Shown here: in pieces, positions 22,252 through 32,918 of the stretch
How positions within the stretch are numbered: position 1 is the first letter of the stretch
Layout of the letters: each line of letters starts with the position of its first letter
Origin: Heracleum sosnowskyi
Lineage: Eukaryota; Streptophyta; Magnoliopsida; Apiales; Apiaceae
NCBI GenBank assembly: GCA_030848705.1
Contig: JAUIZM010000017.1
Coordinates: 62,001-126,000, forward strand
DNA: 64,000 nucleotides
Reading direction: 5' to 3'
Made by a program: the position numbers and the translations under genes
Notes under the pieces: generated by a model
Database searches by the model: none
The model's input: only the letters and a program-made list of their open reading frames with translations
What the model was told of the DNA's origin: nothing

Positions 22252-23091
22252 TTAAGTTTGAGCCTCCGTGAGAAGCCAATTGACTCCCCGTGGAATGTCA
22301 TCACCAACTAAATAAGGCTTGAGTCTTTGCCCGTTCACTTTGAAAACATCAAAACCTTCACGAGTAATATCCACAGCTCCATAGGGATATACATTGACAA
22401 CCTTGAATGGACCCGACCATTTGGATTTCAATTTCGCGAGAAAAAGTTTTAGTCTTGAGTTGAACAAAAGAACATGTTGACCAATTTCAAACTCTTTCGG
22501 TCGAATGTGTTTGTCATGCCACTGCTTTGTCTTCTTCTTGTATATTGTTGCGCTTTCATAAGATTTTAGTCTCAACTCATCAAGTTCAATGAGTTGCATC
22601 AACCTGTTTCGTCCCGCAACATGCCATTCCATGTTCAAAAGTCTAGTTGCCCAATGTGCTTTATGCTCCACTTCCACAGGTAAATGACATGATTTCCCAA
22701 ATACCAACCTATACGGAGACATACCAATCGGTGTTTTGAATGCCGTTTTATAAGACCATAAAGCATCATCAAGTTTTCTTGCCCAATCTTTTCTAGAGCT
22801 AGCCACTGTCTTCTCAAGAATTTGTTTAAGCTCTCGATTTGAAATTTCCACTTGCCCGCTTGTTTGAGGGTGATAAGGTGTAGCAACTTTTTGAGTCACT
22901 TCATACTTCCTCAAAAGATCTTCAATAAATTTATTGCAGAAGTGAGACCCTCCATCATTGATAATGGCCCTTGGCACTCCAAATCTTGTGAAGACGTGTT
23001 TTTGTAAGAACTTTTTAACAACTCTAGCATCATTGGTAGGACTAGAGATCGCCTCTACCCACATGGAGACATAGTTGTTATTCCCAGACAA
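22252..23091 (-). pseudogene. Ty3/gypsy integrase, C-terminal two thirds
   Basis: Open for about 277 codons. It shows the end of the catalytic core: VSMWVEAISSPTNDARVV, INDGGSHFCNKF (second catalytic D), and YHPQTSGQVEISNRELK (catalytic E), then DALWSYKTAFKTPIGMSPY and the chromatin-end region with KWSGPFKVVNVYPYGAVDI. The zinc-binding N-terminus and first catalytic D are lacking, because the reading begins at the edge of the nested insertion. Integrase would insert the DNA copy into the host genome; this one cannot. Confidence 0.9.
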
Positions 23092-23771
23092 TGAATCAAG
23101 ATTGTAGAAGGGGGGGTTGAATACAATCTTTAAAAATTCTTCTTGATTCTTGATAGTGAAGATGTGAAATTAAAAACAAGAACAGAAACACAAATAAGAT
23201 GACACAAGAATTAAAAATTCGGGTGGATTGTTTTTGTCCACCTAAGATATTTTTATTGAAGAAATCTCTGTGATGTTTATGAATAAACACACATCTGCAA
23301 ATACACAACTCTAGCTTCAGCAATTTACAAAAGATATTGCTCTGAGCTCTCTAAATTGTCTAACCGATTTCTTGGTTCTAGAGTTATGCTACTACTTGGT
23401 TATATAACCCAAGTTTACAAAGATATTTGAACAGCTAATAATACAAAAAGTAAATATGTTCAGGATCCTTTTTTCTCCATTCTGAGCAGTGATCCATGTG
23501 TTGGTAGCTTGCCCTTCTTGGCTGATTGTCTTTTATAGAAATGCTACCTTTGACCATGCAAACATAATGCTTCTTTCTTCTTGTGACCTTTCCAGAAAAA
23601 CTGGCTTCCATGCTCTGTGCAGTCTGTCAACCCATGTACTCTGACTTATCTGTCCCTTTCACAAGTGCAGTGTTGGATAATGTTGATTTAATGAGTGCGT
23701 CAGGATCGGGTAGCATCAGTACTCACATCATCAGAAGCTGACGACTGATGACGTCATCATCAGTAGCGGGT
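23092..23771 (+). repeat. Fragment of a different copia LTR
   Basis: Begins TGAATCAAGATTGTAGAAGG, then a G-run and TTGAATACAATC, the start seen in many SIRE-type plant LTRs. A TATATAAC TATA-like motif lies near 23399. It stops abruptly at 23771, where sequence of the neighbouring element begins; no second copy exists in the window. Confidence 0.6.
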
Positions 23772-24985
23772 CAATATGGAATATGATCAAAAATCAACAA
23801 GCTGGCCCGTCAACCCACTATGTTGAGGATAACTTCACGGAGGATTACTCAACTAAGGGGGATATGGGAGCAGTAATGGAAACACCTATTCCATTGAGAC
23901 AGTATTGGATTGAGGAACTTGAAGAAGAAGCAATCGGAGAGGAGTTTGAATTTCTAAATGAGCCATCAATAGAAGAGCATGAACCGTATTATCCGGAGCC
24001 GATTGAACATCCAATCCTTGATGATATTATGGAAGAAGATGCTGAAGCAAACCCTCTGTCAATTGAGCAAGAAGTTGCATCGGAGAGATTAAAAGTTGAA
24101 AAAACAGAAAGAGAAGCAAGGCAAGCTCAGAAGGAAAAACACCAAACAGTTCTAAGGAGTGAAAAGCTGAAAAGGTTCAAAATGTATAATGAGATAAGGA
24201 AGAAGAAGTTGTTAGATTTGACACAAAAGCAAGGAAAAGACTAGGAGATGGCTTACAAAACATTTTACGGAGTTGAAGACGGATTAGAAGTCAACGACAA
24301 TGTTGATGTGGAAGTGATCATTCAGGACAGTCAGACTTATTTCACTGCATTGAGACAATCTCTTATCTACCTGAAGGCTGGAGTAAAAGCAAATGGTGCC
24401 TGGAACATAATAATCAGTTTCATTGATAAAGGTACATTTGTGATATCCACGAAGTTTTTCGAACAGAGAACATACACAGAATTGCAGGTGATACTCATTA
24501 AGATCCAGAGAAGCACAAAGCTAAATGAACTGCTCCGTGAGCATGTTAAGGAGATCTTAATGAAAGTCAGTCCAGAGGTAACTGAAGACCCTCCAATGGT
24601 AAGATTTATGAAGAACGGCTTGTTCAGAATCTGCTATATTGATGATCAAAAACTGAAGGATTACCCAAATAACTATCTGGTATTAGTTGAGAAGTACTTG
24701 AGATCCACTGGATTCAACACTACTGAGAAGACTAAAGCTGTAGACACTCTAAAGAGCTATCTCATGGAGAATATGCCTTACTACAGGAAGAGAGTGGAAA
24801 GAGGATTGGAAGTGCATCCCAGACTACCAACCATGCTAAAGCAGAATCAGAATCAGAAAGATGCCAGCATTGCATGGGTGTGGGTTGGAGTGGGTCAAGA
24901 GGTTGAGTACATTGGAAGACACATCATAGGAGCAATCCTAAAACCTGGAGAACCACTGCACTATCCATCAGTGATTGATTATTGA
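23772..24985 (+). pseudogene. Additional ORF of the copia element, C-terminal part (left copy)
   Basis: Near-identical to 35419-36646. Two open frames: one (about 23783-24244) ends in a charged helical region (KVEKTEREARQAQKEKHQ), the next (24248-24985) has TYFTALRQSLIYLKAGVKA, FVISTKFFEQRTYTELQV and ends HYPSVIDY. The 5' half of the ORF is absent. The second frame is intact here, while the right copy has stops in it. The family is not recognised. Confidence 0.7.
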
Positions 24986-25248
24986 GCAGCAAATACTAAT
25001 CATGTAGCTGAAGAAGGTGAGATCATAATGGACTGAAGATGAAGCAAAGAACAATCTGCTCAGGCTAGAGGAGCAACTTCATTGTTAAACTTTTTACTGT
25101 TCTTTGTAAATTAGAAATCTGGAAATGTAAATATTTAATCCAGAATGCAATTAATATTATCAATATGTCGTACTTTAATTAGTTTCGTATTTCCATTGGT
25201 TAGTTGAGTTATCGTCTAGATATTTGTTTGTCGAACTCTAACAATCAA

Positions 25249-25260
25249 ATAGGGAGAGAT
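25249..25260 (+). other. Polypurine tract before the left copia LTR
   Basis: AATAGGGAGAGAT directly before TGTAAAGC. The same tract precedes the right LTR (36909-36921). Confidence 0.7.
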
Positions 25261-26530
25261 TGTAAAGCATAATGTAACATAATATGTAACAGAGATAACT
25301 ACAACTCAACAACAGGAACAATACAGACAATAATATTAAATGAAGCACAGAAATCCAAAAGAAAAGAAGAAATGGTAAACTCAAGAAATCAAAATATGGT
25401 ATGTATTCTTGAAGTCCGTAAACAGGTCACGGAAAGAAGTTCATTAATATGTTCAGGCCTCAGTGACAAATAAAGAAACAAGACTATCAAGACTACAGAA
25501 GAATTATTATGATACAGAGTTAGGACCAGAGGATTTCAGTGATTTTATAATGAAGCAACCAAGATGGCAAAGGACTTATCAATTGTATTTTATTGAAGAC
25601 ATAGATGTTTTGATCAAGTGTTAGTCACCTGTGAACCAGACCAGTTGCGCCAGTTGTCAGCACTAAGAAGATCAACATATTTATCGTCTCAGAAGAAACT
25701 GATTTAAGTCAGACCTGAAACATTCTGGAAGTTAAAAGAAATTTATAAGGTATGTTTAGGTTAAATTGAAGTGCAATATGCTTGCTGCAAAAAGGTAGAA
25801 TCTTCAAGGATCAAACTGTAAGAAAGGGAATTCGATAGTTTTCCTTTTTGAAAACTATCGAAAGAGAAAAGAAGATTTTGGTAAAAACCATCGAAATGGT
25901 GAAAATCCTTTTCGATAGTTTCTTAAAAAGAAACCATCAAAGTGGGCAGAAAGATAAAGTTTGATAGTTTTATTTTTAAAACTGTCGAACTTATCTAAGG
26001 AAAACAATTTATTTCTTTCGATAGATTTTTATTAAAATCTATCGAATTAGACAAATATCTTGTCCTCGATAGTTTTTCAAATGGAGCAGGTAGTATGCAT
26101 TCAAAGATGTCAGAAGGTTGGTGAGGAAATGGACGGCCAGGATTTAATCTAAGCCTTCGATACTTTTTCCTAAAGACTACAATTTGAGAATTGAAGACAC
26201 TATCTTCATAAGTTGTTGTTGCAGAAGATCATTTACGAGAAGAAGTTAAGAGCTTGAGAATTACACAGAGAAATTAATAGTGCCTTAAATTCTATCATTG
26301 TATTGGTTACTGTAACCCGAACTTATTGAAGCTAATCCTACGGATTAGAATTGTAGCACCCTTCGTGGTTTATATTTATAAAACTATATATTCCCCTACT
26401 CGTGTTTTGAATTGGTAAATTTGATTTCGGACAAGAACACATATAATTATCCGCAAACGAAATCGAATAATTTATGAGTATCGTATTCAACCCCCTCCCC
26501 CCCCCCCCACACGATACTTTGGACCTAAAA
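25261..26530 (+). repeat. Copia LTR (left)
   Basis: 1270 bp, starts TGTAAAGCATAATG and ends GGACCTAAAA where the right LTR has GGGCCTAACA. Contains the hairpin array 25831-26046 and a C-run near 26497. About 97% similar by eye to 36922-38174. Confidence 0.9.
25831..26046 (+). repeat. Array of TTCGATAGTTTT inverted repeats in the left LTR
   Basis: Five successive stem-loops. The clearest are 25831-25862 (12-bp perfect arms TTCGATAGTTTT/AAAACTATCGAA) and 26019-26046 (TTCGATAGATTTT/AAAATCTATCGAA, perfect). Three further ones are imperfect. The arms vary while pairing is largely kept. The right LTR has the same array at about 37492-37690. Confidence 0.85.
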
Positions 26531-26532
26531 AT

Positions 26533-26544
26533 TGATATCATAGC
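26533..26544 (+). other. Copia primer-binding site
   Basis: TGATATCATAGC, two differences from TGGTATCAGAGC, the usual complement of the initiator tRNA-Met 3' end in plant copia elements; it lies two bases after the LTR. Confidence 0.75.
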
Positions 26545-26690
26545 TTGTTGATTGACGTACAAATCAGATCTGGTGATTTAGACAAAAAACAAACAAGTCT
26601 TGAAAATTTGGATCGAATTTTTTTAATTTTCAAAATTTTCATTTTATTGGAATTTTTTGAATCTTAAATAATTTGTAATTTTCAGAAACC

Positions 26691-27736
26691 ATGAGTGCTC
26701 CAAAGACAACTATTGGTATCAAAGTTCCCCCTTTACTAGTGATGATTTCGGTCTGTGGAAGATGAAGATGCTGTTATTTATCAAAGCTTCAAATCCTTTG
26801 TATCTTGGCATCTTAGAGAACGGACCGTTTGTACCAATGAAACCAGTAAGCGAATCTATAAATCCTGATAGTACTAGAGTTCCCCAAGGTTCAACCCCTA
26901 AGGAATTAACTGAGTACATAGACACTGACAGGGAACTGGTTCGATTGGATACAGGTCTAATGCTGATACTAACTGACTCCGTAGATAAAGAAATGAGTTA
27001 TCAAATTATGAGCTATACAAGTGGGAAACATATGTGGGATACCATAAATCTAATAATGGAAGGTACTGAAGACGTGCAAGAAAATAGATTGAATATCCTG
27101 ACATCTCAATATGAATCATTTAGGTCACTTCCCGGTGAAAGTATAACTCAGGTCTTTGAGAAATATACTAAGCTATTAAATGAATTATCAATGAAAGGGA
27201 AAACATATCCTCTAAGAGAGACAAACAGGAAGTTCATGATGACACTGCCCCACCATGTAGAACACAAGTCTTCATCCATAAGGGAAATAATAGATTTTAC
27301 TAAGATGTCATTAGAGATGATCTATGGCAAGCTTAAGACTTATGAGATGGAACAAGAACAAAGAGTAATAATCTATGGACCGGGGACAGTGGACAACAAA
27401 AATACTGCACTCGCAAGATCAGCTGCACTTGTAGTGTATGAACCAACAACTTCAAATATTCAGGTTCAAACCCCTAGAGCTAGAAAGGAAGAGATTATAG
27501 AGGCTGAGTTGGATTCTGCAAATCTAGGTTCTGAAGAAAGTGATTACTACACTTTAGAAGAACTTGAGCAAATGGAAGACAAAACCATGGCGTACTTAGC
27601 TGCAAAGTTCAGTCATATTCGTTTCAAGAGAAACCCTAAGTACAAGTTCAAGAGTTCAGCAAATAGATTTCAGAAGAACAAGTATTCTTCAGGCTCTAGC
27701 TCTAAGTTAGGGCATTTTGCCACTGCAATGAGTTAG
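26691..27736 (+). pseudogene. Copia Gag, N-terminal part, frameshifted
   Basis: ATG at 26691 (MSAPKTTIGIKVPP). A 1-2 base indel near 26737 shifts the frame, after which LWKMKMLLFIKAS...LVRLDTGLMLILTD...TSGKHMWDTINLIMEG and LTSQYESFRSLPGESITQVF follow, the typical UBN2-type Gag core. Gag packages element RNA in virus-like particles in the cytoplasm. The frame ends at 27736 in a 26-bp tandem repeat that disrupts a zinc knuckle (LGHFAT). Pol and the second zinc knuckle lie directly downstream. Confidence 0.85.
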
Positions 27737-27784
27737 GGCATTCTGCCACTGCAATGAGTTAGGGCATTTTGCCACTGAATGCCG
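27707..27784 (+). repeat. 26-bp unit repeated three times inside Gag
   Basis: Units start at 27707, 27733 and 27759 (TTAGGGCATTTTGCCACTGC plus six bases), and only the last continues into the zinc-knuckle end (FATECRKPR). The extra copies add a stop codon. Confidence 0.9.
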
Positions 27785-29151
27785 GAAGCCTCGTCAAACA
27801 AGAGACAAGAAAGATGTCTATGAGAAGAAGGATTCTTATGAAGATTTGAAAAGAGAAAATGCAAAGCTGAAAAAACAACTGGAAGCAGAAAGGAAGAGCT
27901 TATATTGCAGAGGGTAAAAGCTGGGATGATACTGATTCGGATGAAGAAGAAGAGTTTGTAAATCTTGCCCTAATGGCCGACTCTTTAGAGGAATCACCTC
28001 AATCATCTCAGGTACCTATCCTAACTACAATTGACATGTCTAATTCCGAGTACAAGAAAAGTGTGCAAGATCTAAGTATTGAACTGTTTAATGTACATAC
28101 AAGCATGGTAGCATCTGAAATTGAAAATACTAAACTAGTTCTTAAGATTAAAAATCTGGAATCTAAAAATGAAGAACTAGATATTGTAGTTGTCACAAGA
28201 GAAGGTCTTAAACATAGGAACGAGTACTTAGAGAACAAGGTCAAATGTAATGAAGAGATAGAGACAATCCTTAGGAAGCAGATTTCAGACTTAGAGTTGA
28301 AACTAAATGCATATAAGAACTCCGCCCTAATTGCTAAGGAAATAATTGATAATCAGACCTTAGGGAATAAAACTGTTATAGGATTTGACTATAGCAAGAA
28401 AACTGGAAAGAAGCTAGTGGAGTTTCCTGTGACACCTCCAGCTGTCAAGGAGAATATTCCACACATTCTTAAGAATGTTAGCTGTCCAGATTTCGTTAAG
28501 CCTGTTTCAGAACCTATCAATGAAGGAGACTTGATCATTAGACAAGAATTGTTTGAGGAGGATTTAAAGAAGGAGGTAGAGATAAAAACTGAGTTGCCTA
28601 GGAAGTCAGTAAAAACTGAATTACCTAAAACTGATATAGGCAATAAAGTAGGAAAGGCTAAAAAGAACAGGAATGGGAAAGCAGGTGTTATTAATCAGAA
28701 TGTTGTTACATCCTCTCCCATTCCATCTAGGAAGTTGTGCATTAATTGTAATTTTGTTGGTCACCTTACAGATACATGTAAAAAGGTTAAAGTAGAAAAT
28801 GTTGTTACTTCTGAAATGCATAACATGTCTGACATGACTAATCTTCATGAACCATGTGGTAAGAAAGATTGCTTACTTTGTGTATACAATATCATGCATG
28901 CTTATTATAAGTTAATGAATGCATCTTGTAGCACTAGCACTGAAACTGAAAAAGCCACAGTCAACATCAAAGTTAAACAAGTTAAGATTGAATTAAATGT
29001 TACTCCTGTTAAAGTTTCTAAACCTTCAGGACCCAAAAAAGTTTGGGTACTAAAGTCCGCTCAATCAATCTGTGATTGCAGGGTAAGGTTACTAATGCAA
29101 AAGGTCGTGTGGATTCTGGATAGTGGTTGTTCTAGACGCATGACATGAGAA
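27785..29151 (+). pseudogene. Copia Gag C-terminal region with zinc knuckle, and protease start
   Basis: A lysine/glutamate-rich helical region (about 27973-28330) is followed by a CCHC knuckle CINCNFVGHLTDTC (about 28738-28780) that would bind RNA. Near 29110 the pol frame shows WILDSGCSRRMT, the aspartic protease active site of copia elements (DSG), and a TGA at 29146-29148 interrupts the frame just after it. The frame otherwise carries on into the integrase region with further stops (for example at 29233). Confidence 0.8.
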
Positions 29152-30353
29152 AAGTCCATGCTTACAGATGTGGTTGAGAAGACCGGCCCGATAGTAATCT
29201 TTGGAGATGACAACAAGGGATTCACTACGGGATAGGGTAATCTGGAAATTGGGAATGTCATCATTGAAAATATCTCTCTTGTTGAAGGATTAAAGCACAA
29301 TCTACTAAGTATCAGTCAGTTCTGTGACAAAGGATTTAATGTGGATTTCAGAAAAGATAAATGTTTGGTCTCAAACAGGAAAGATGAGAAGCTTGCTCTA
29401 CAAGGAGTAAGAAAAGAAAATTTGTTTATAGCTGACTTAAGTTCTGGCAGTGATGGAGAAGTCAAATGTTTCTACAACAAGGCTTCAACAGATCAAAGTT
29501 GGTTATGCATAAGAAGCTCTCACACTTGAACTTCAAAACTATGAACTCTTTGGTAATGAGAGAGTTGGTGAGAGGGTTACCTCTGATGGAATTTCATCAG
29601 GAGGGACTATGTGAAGCATGTGAAAAAGGGAAGTCTAAGAAAGCATCACACAGAAACAAAGAACTGACAAGCATCTCTGAACCACTTCAATTGATCCATT
29701 TGGATTTATTTGGTCCAGTAAATGTCATGTCAGTATCAAGGAAAAGATATGCATTAGTGATGGTTGACGACTACTCCAAGTATACGTGGGTGTTATTCTT
29801 ACAGTCGAAGGATGAAGAAACTTAATCAATCATTGATCACATAAAGAAGATAGAAGTAGAAGTTAACCTACATGTGCGGACAATCAGATCAGACAATGGA
29901 ACTGAATTCAAAAATGCAGTTCTAAATGACTTCTGCACAGAGAAAGGAATATCCAGACATTATTCAACACCAAGAACTCCTCAACAAAATGGAGTAGTGG
30001 AAAGGAAGAATCGTACCTTGGTTGAAGCAACAAGGACTATGCTAAGTGAATCAAAACTTCTCACTTATTTTTGGGCTGAAGCAGTAAATACAACTTGCTA
30101 CACTCAGAATCGTACCCTGATTAATAAAGATCATGAAAAGACTCCATATGAGTTAATGGCCAACAAGAAACCATCACTGAAGTGTTTTCATGTGTTTGGT
30201 GCAAAGTGTTTTGTATTGAAAGATAGAGAACATCTAGGCAAGTTTGATGCTAAAGCAGATGAAGGCATTTTTCTGGGCTATTCTTTGGAATCTAACGCTT
30301 ATAGGGTTTATGTGATTGAAGATAAGAAGGTTGTGGAAAGCCTTATAATGTAA
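29152..30353 (+). pseudogene. Copia protease end and integrase, broken
   Basis: Visible in pieces: VEGLKHNLLSISQFCDKGF of the GAG-pre-integrase region, HKKLSHLNFKTMNSLV...CEACEKGKSKK (HHCC zinc-binding part), LIHLDLFGPV and YALVMVDDYSKYTWVLFL, then IRSDNGTEFKNAVLNDFC (second catalytic D) and TPQQNGVVERKNRTL (catalytic E), KTPYELMANKKPSLKCFHVF and GIFLGYSLESNAYRVY. A frame change near 29490 and a stop at 29823 separate the parts. Order and motifs are those of Ty1/copia pol. Inactive. Confidence 0.9.
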
Positions 30354-31521
30354 CGTTTGATGACACTAAAAGACCAAGCCTGCAAACAAGAGAAAACTCT
30401 GAATCCTTGGTATTTGAAAATCTATCAGGAGATCTCTCTGATAATGAAAAAGAACCTGTAGTTGTTCCTGGTGATAATAATAATGACAATGATAATGATT
30501 CTGGACCAAGTGGTGACAGTGGTGGAGGTCCTCAAAATACCACTGGATCCACTAGTCAAACAACAGGGTCAACAAATCATACCGGCAACAACTCAGGGGG
30601 AGCAGGAGAAGGATCAACTAGTCACACTCAACAAAATTATGAACAAGGAGAATCATTAAGATCATATCTACCAAGACAAAGGGTATGGAGTCGAGCACAT
30701 CCTTTTCACTTGATCATTGGTGATCCAGACTCAGGAGTGAGAACTAGAAGGACATCACAAAATGAATGTCACTATTCTGGATTTCTATCAGAAACAGAAC
30801 CTAGGAAAGTTGAAGATGCCCTGGAAGATCCAGATTGGGTGATTGCAATGCAAGACGAACTCAATCAGTTTGAAAGGTAGAAAGTTTGGAAGCTGGTACC
30901 CAGGCCTAAAGGAAAATCTGTTATATGAACAAAATGGGTATTCAGAAATAAATTGGATGAAGATGGCATTGTAACGAGAAACAAGGCCAGACTGGCTGGT
31001 AAAGGTTACTCTCAAGAAGAGGGTATAGATTATGATGAAACCTATGCACCAGTGGCAAGACTTGTGGCAATCAGGATGTTTTTGTCATTCACAACACATT
31101 TCAATTACAAGGTATATCAAATGGATGTGAAGAGTGCATTTCTGAATGGGGAGCTAGAGGAAGACGTTTATGTGGAACAACCTCCAAGCTTTGAGGATTC
31201 AAATCTGGTGGACTTTGTATATTTTCTGTTCAAAGCTCTCTATGGACTCAAGCAAGCTCCAAGGACATGGTATGACACTCTATCAGAATTTTTACATGAA
31301 AATAGAGTCATAGCAATCTCCAACAACCCAGTTCAGCACTCGAGGCTAAGCACATCGATATCAGGTATCATTTTATTCGAGAGAATGTCATGAATGGAAC
31401 TGTGGAGTTACATTTTGTACCCACAGAGGAACAAATTGCAGACATCTTTACTAAACCGCTTGATGAATCCACTTTTTCTAAGCTGGTTGGTGAACTTGGG
31501 ATGTTAAATCTTTCTAACTAG
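30354..31521 (+). pseudogene. Copia reverse transcriptase/RNase H, large internal deletion
   Basis: After an acidic, glycine/serine-rich linker (30407-30650) the RT begins: WVIAMQDELNQFER, stop, KVWKLVPRP, WVFRNKLDEDG, NKARLAGKGYSQEEGIDYDE, YQMDVKSAFLNGELEEDVYV and LYGLKQAPRTWYDTLSEFL. Near 31310 it jumps to the last part of RNase H: ISNNPVQHSR, then in another frame IRYHF, EEQIADIFTKPLDESTFSKL and a stop at 31519. The RT catalytic YVDD block and most of RNase H, roughly 1 kb, are missing. It cannot copy RNA. Confidence 0.9.
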
Positions 31522-32918
31522 TTTAATTAGAAGTCAGTAACTGCAAGAAAATCCTAATAAATCAATGAGTTTAAAATTTTCTATATCCTCAGGATTTGTG
31601 AATTAATTTTCAGGAGTAATTCTCGTAAGTTTGAATTAACTTACTAATTTTATGTCATATTTATGAATGATATATCTCCTAGCATTTAATTAGCAAATAA
31701 TTCTAAAATTATTTAAGTGCTAATATTTGTTCTGAATATTATGCATTTATTTAATTCTAATTATTTTATTTTGTTTTGAACATTGTAAAATAATGCAGCA
31801 TAATTTATTGGATTTTAATTGGTTTATATCAGTTAATGATATTTAGTCAATTTTATTCTAAGAAAATTGTGAATTTTTTTGTTAACTGTGAATTTCAATA
31901 AAAGTTTGATCTGACGAAGTTCACAGAAAACAGAAAACAAAAGGTTTGTTTTAAAACTGTTAACAGCTTTAAAATTAAACAGGGAGCAAAATCTATCGAA
32001 ATAGAATTTTCGATAGTTTTTCAAGTACTTTGACAAAACTATCGAAGTGATTAAAAATCATCTTGAAGAGTTTTTGAAAAAGGAAAGTGAAAACTATCGA
32101 AGGAGTTTTTAGATATATTTTGAAAGAAAACTGTAATCTATCAAATAATTCAAATCTTTAATATTCGAAATTCTCGATAGTTTTCAGACAGGTTAAATGT
32201 TCGATAGTTTTTAGTTTTTAAATTATCAACTTTCGATAGTTTTTATGTAAAAGTCGGTTTAAATTCTGATTTAATCCACTTCGATAGTTTTTCCAAAACT
32301 ATCAAAACTATCGATGTGTGATTTGACTTTTATGCCCCTGAACAAAAACTATCGACAATACAATTTTAAAAACTATCGAACATGAAATTACTTAAATATC
32401 CATGACAGTTTAGTTAGTATATATTTGGCACTTAGACATTTTTTTTCTTCTTCTATTCTCAGATCTAAGCTTTCAAATTATATACTTACAAATAGATACA
32501 CTACAGAACCAAGAACACTCGAGAGTTTCTTCAATTTTTAACTTGAATTACTAAAGTAAATCAATATTTACAACAGTAAAACTTGATTTTATTGTGTAAG
32601 TGTTGTGTGTGAGTGATTATCTTAAGTTTCTATTCGGCTTTCATAGAAATCCATCGAGAGTGACTAATTTGAGCCTTAATACTTGATAATTGTTCTTGAA
32701 AAATAATAATTAGTTGTTGACTAATTCAGTTCTTGGGTTTAGTTTCAATTAATTTTAAAAAAAATCGAATTGAGAAAATTAGGGTTCCTGAATTGGGATT
32801 TTTTTGGTTCGCTTTTTATTTAAGTAAAAAGGGATATTTTAAGTGAATTAATTAGTTATAATTAATTTGGATAATTTTTTGTTTTAATTTTAATTTTCTG
32901 GATTTTGTGAAAAATACA
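31522..32918 (+). promoter_or_regulatory. Leader between pol and the additional ORF, with TTCGATAGTTTT repeats
   Basis: Non-coding, AT-rich. Between 31990 and 32385 about a dozen copies of TCGATAGTTTT or its complement occur, some as clean inverted repeats (32010-32047: 12-bp arms). The motif is the one in the LTR hairpin array. A pyrimidine-rich tract and A-rich 5' UTR-like sequence follow up to the ATG at 32919. A role as a second promoter or RNA-structured leader is inferred. Confidence 0.45.

Noticed and set aside
25831..26046. CRISPR-like array
   Set aside because: Repeats are inverted, of variable spacing, within an LTR of a plant retrotransposon.
26497..26511. Poly-C runs near the LTR ends (also 38136) and the G-run at 42765
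   Set aside because: Homopolymers of uncertain length, likely slippage or sequencing variation; no separate function claimed.
28008..28244. Antisense ORFs opposite copia gag (also 28389-28848)
   Set aside because: Shadow frames of the coding strand without their own motifs.
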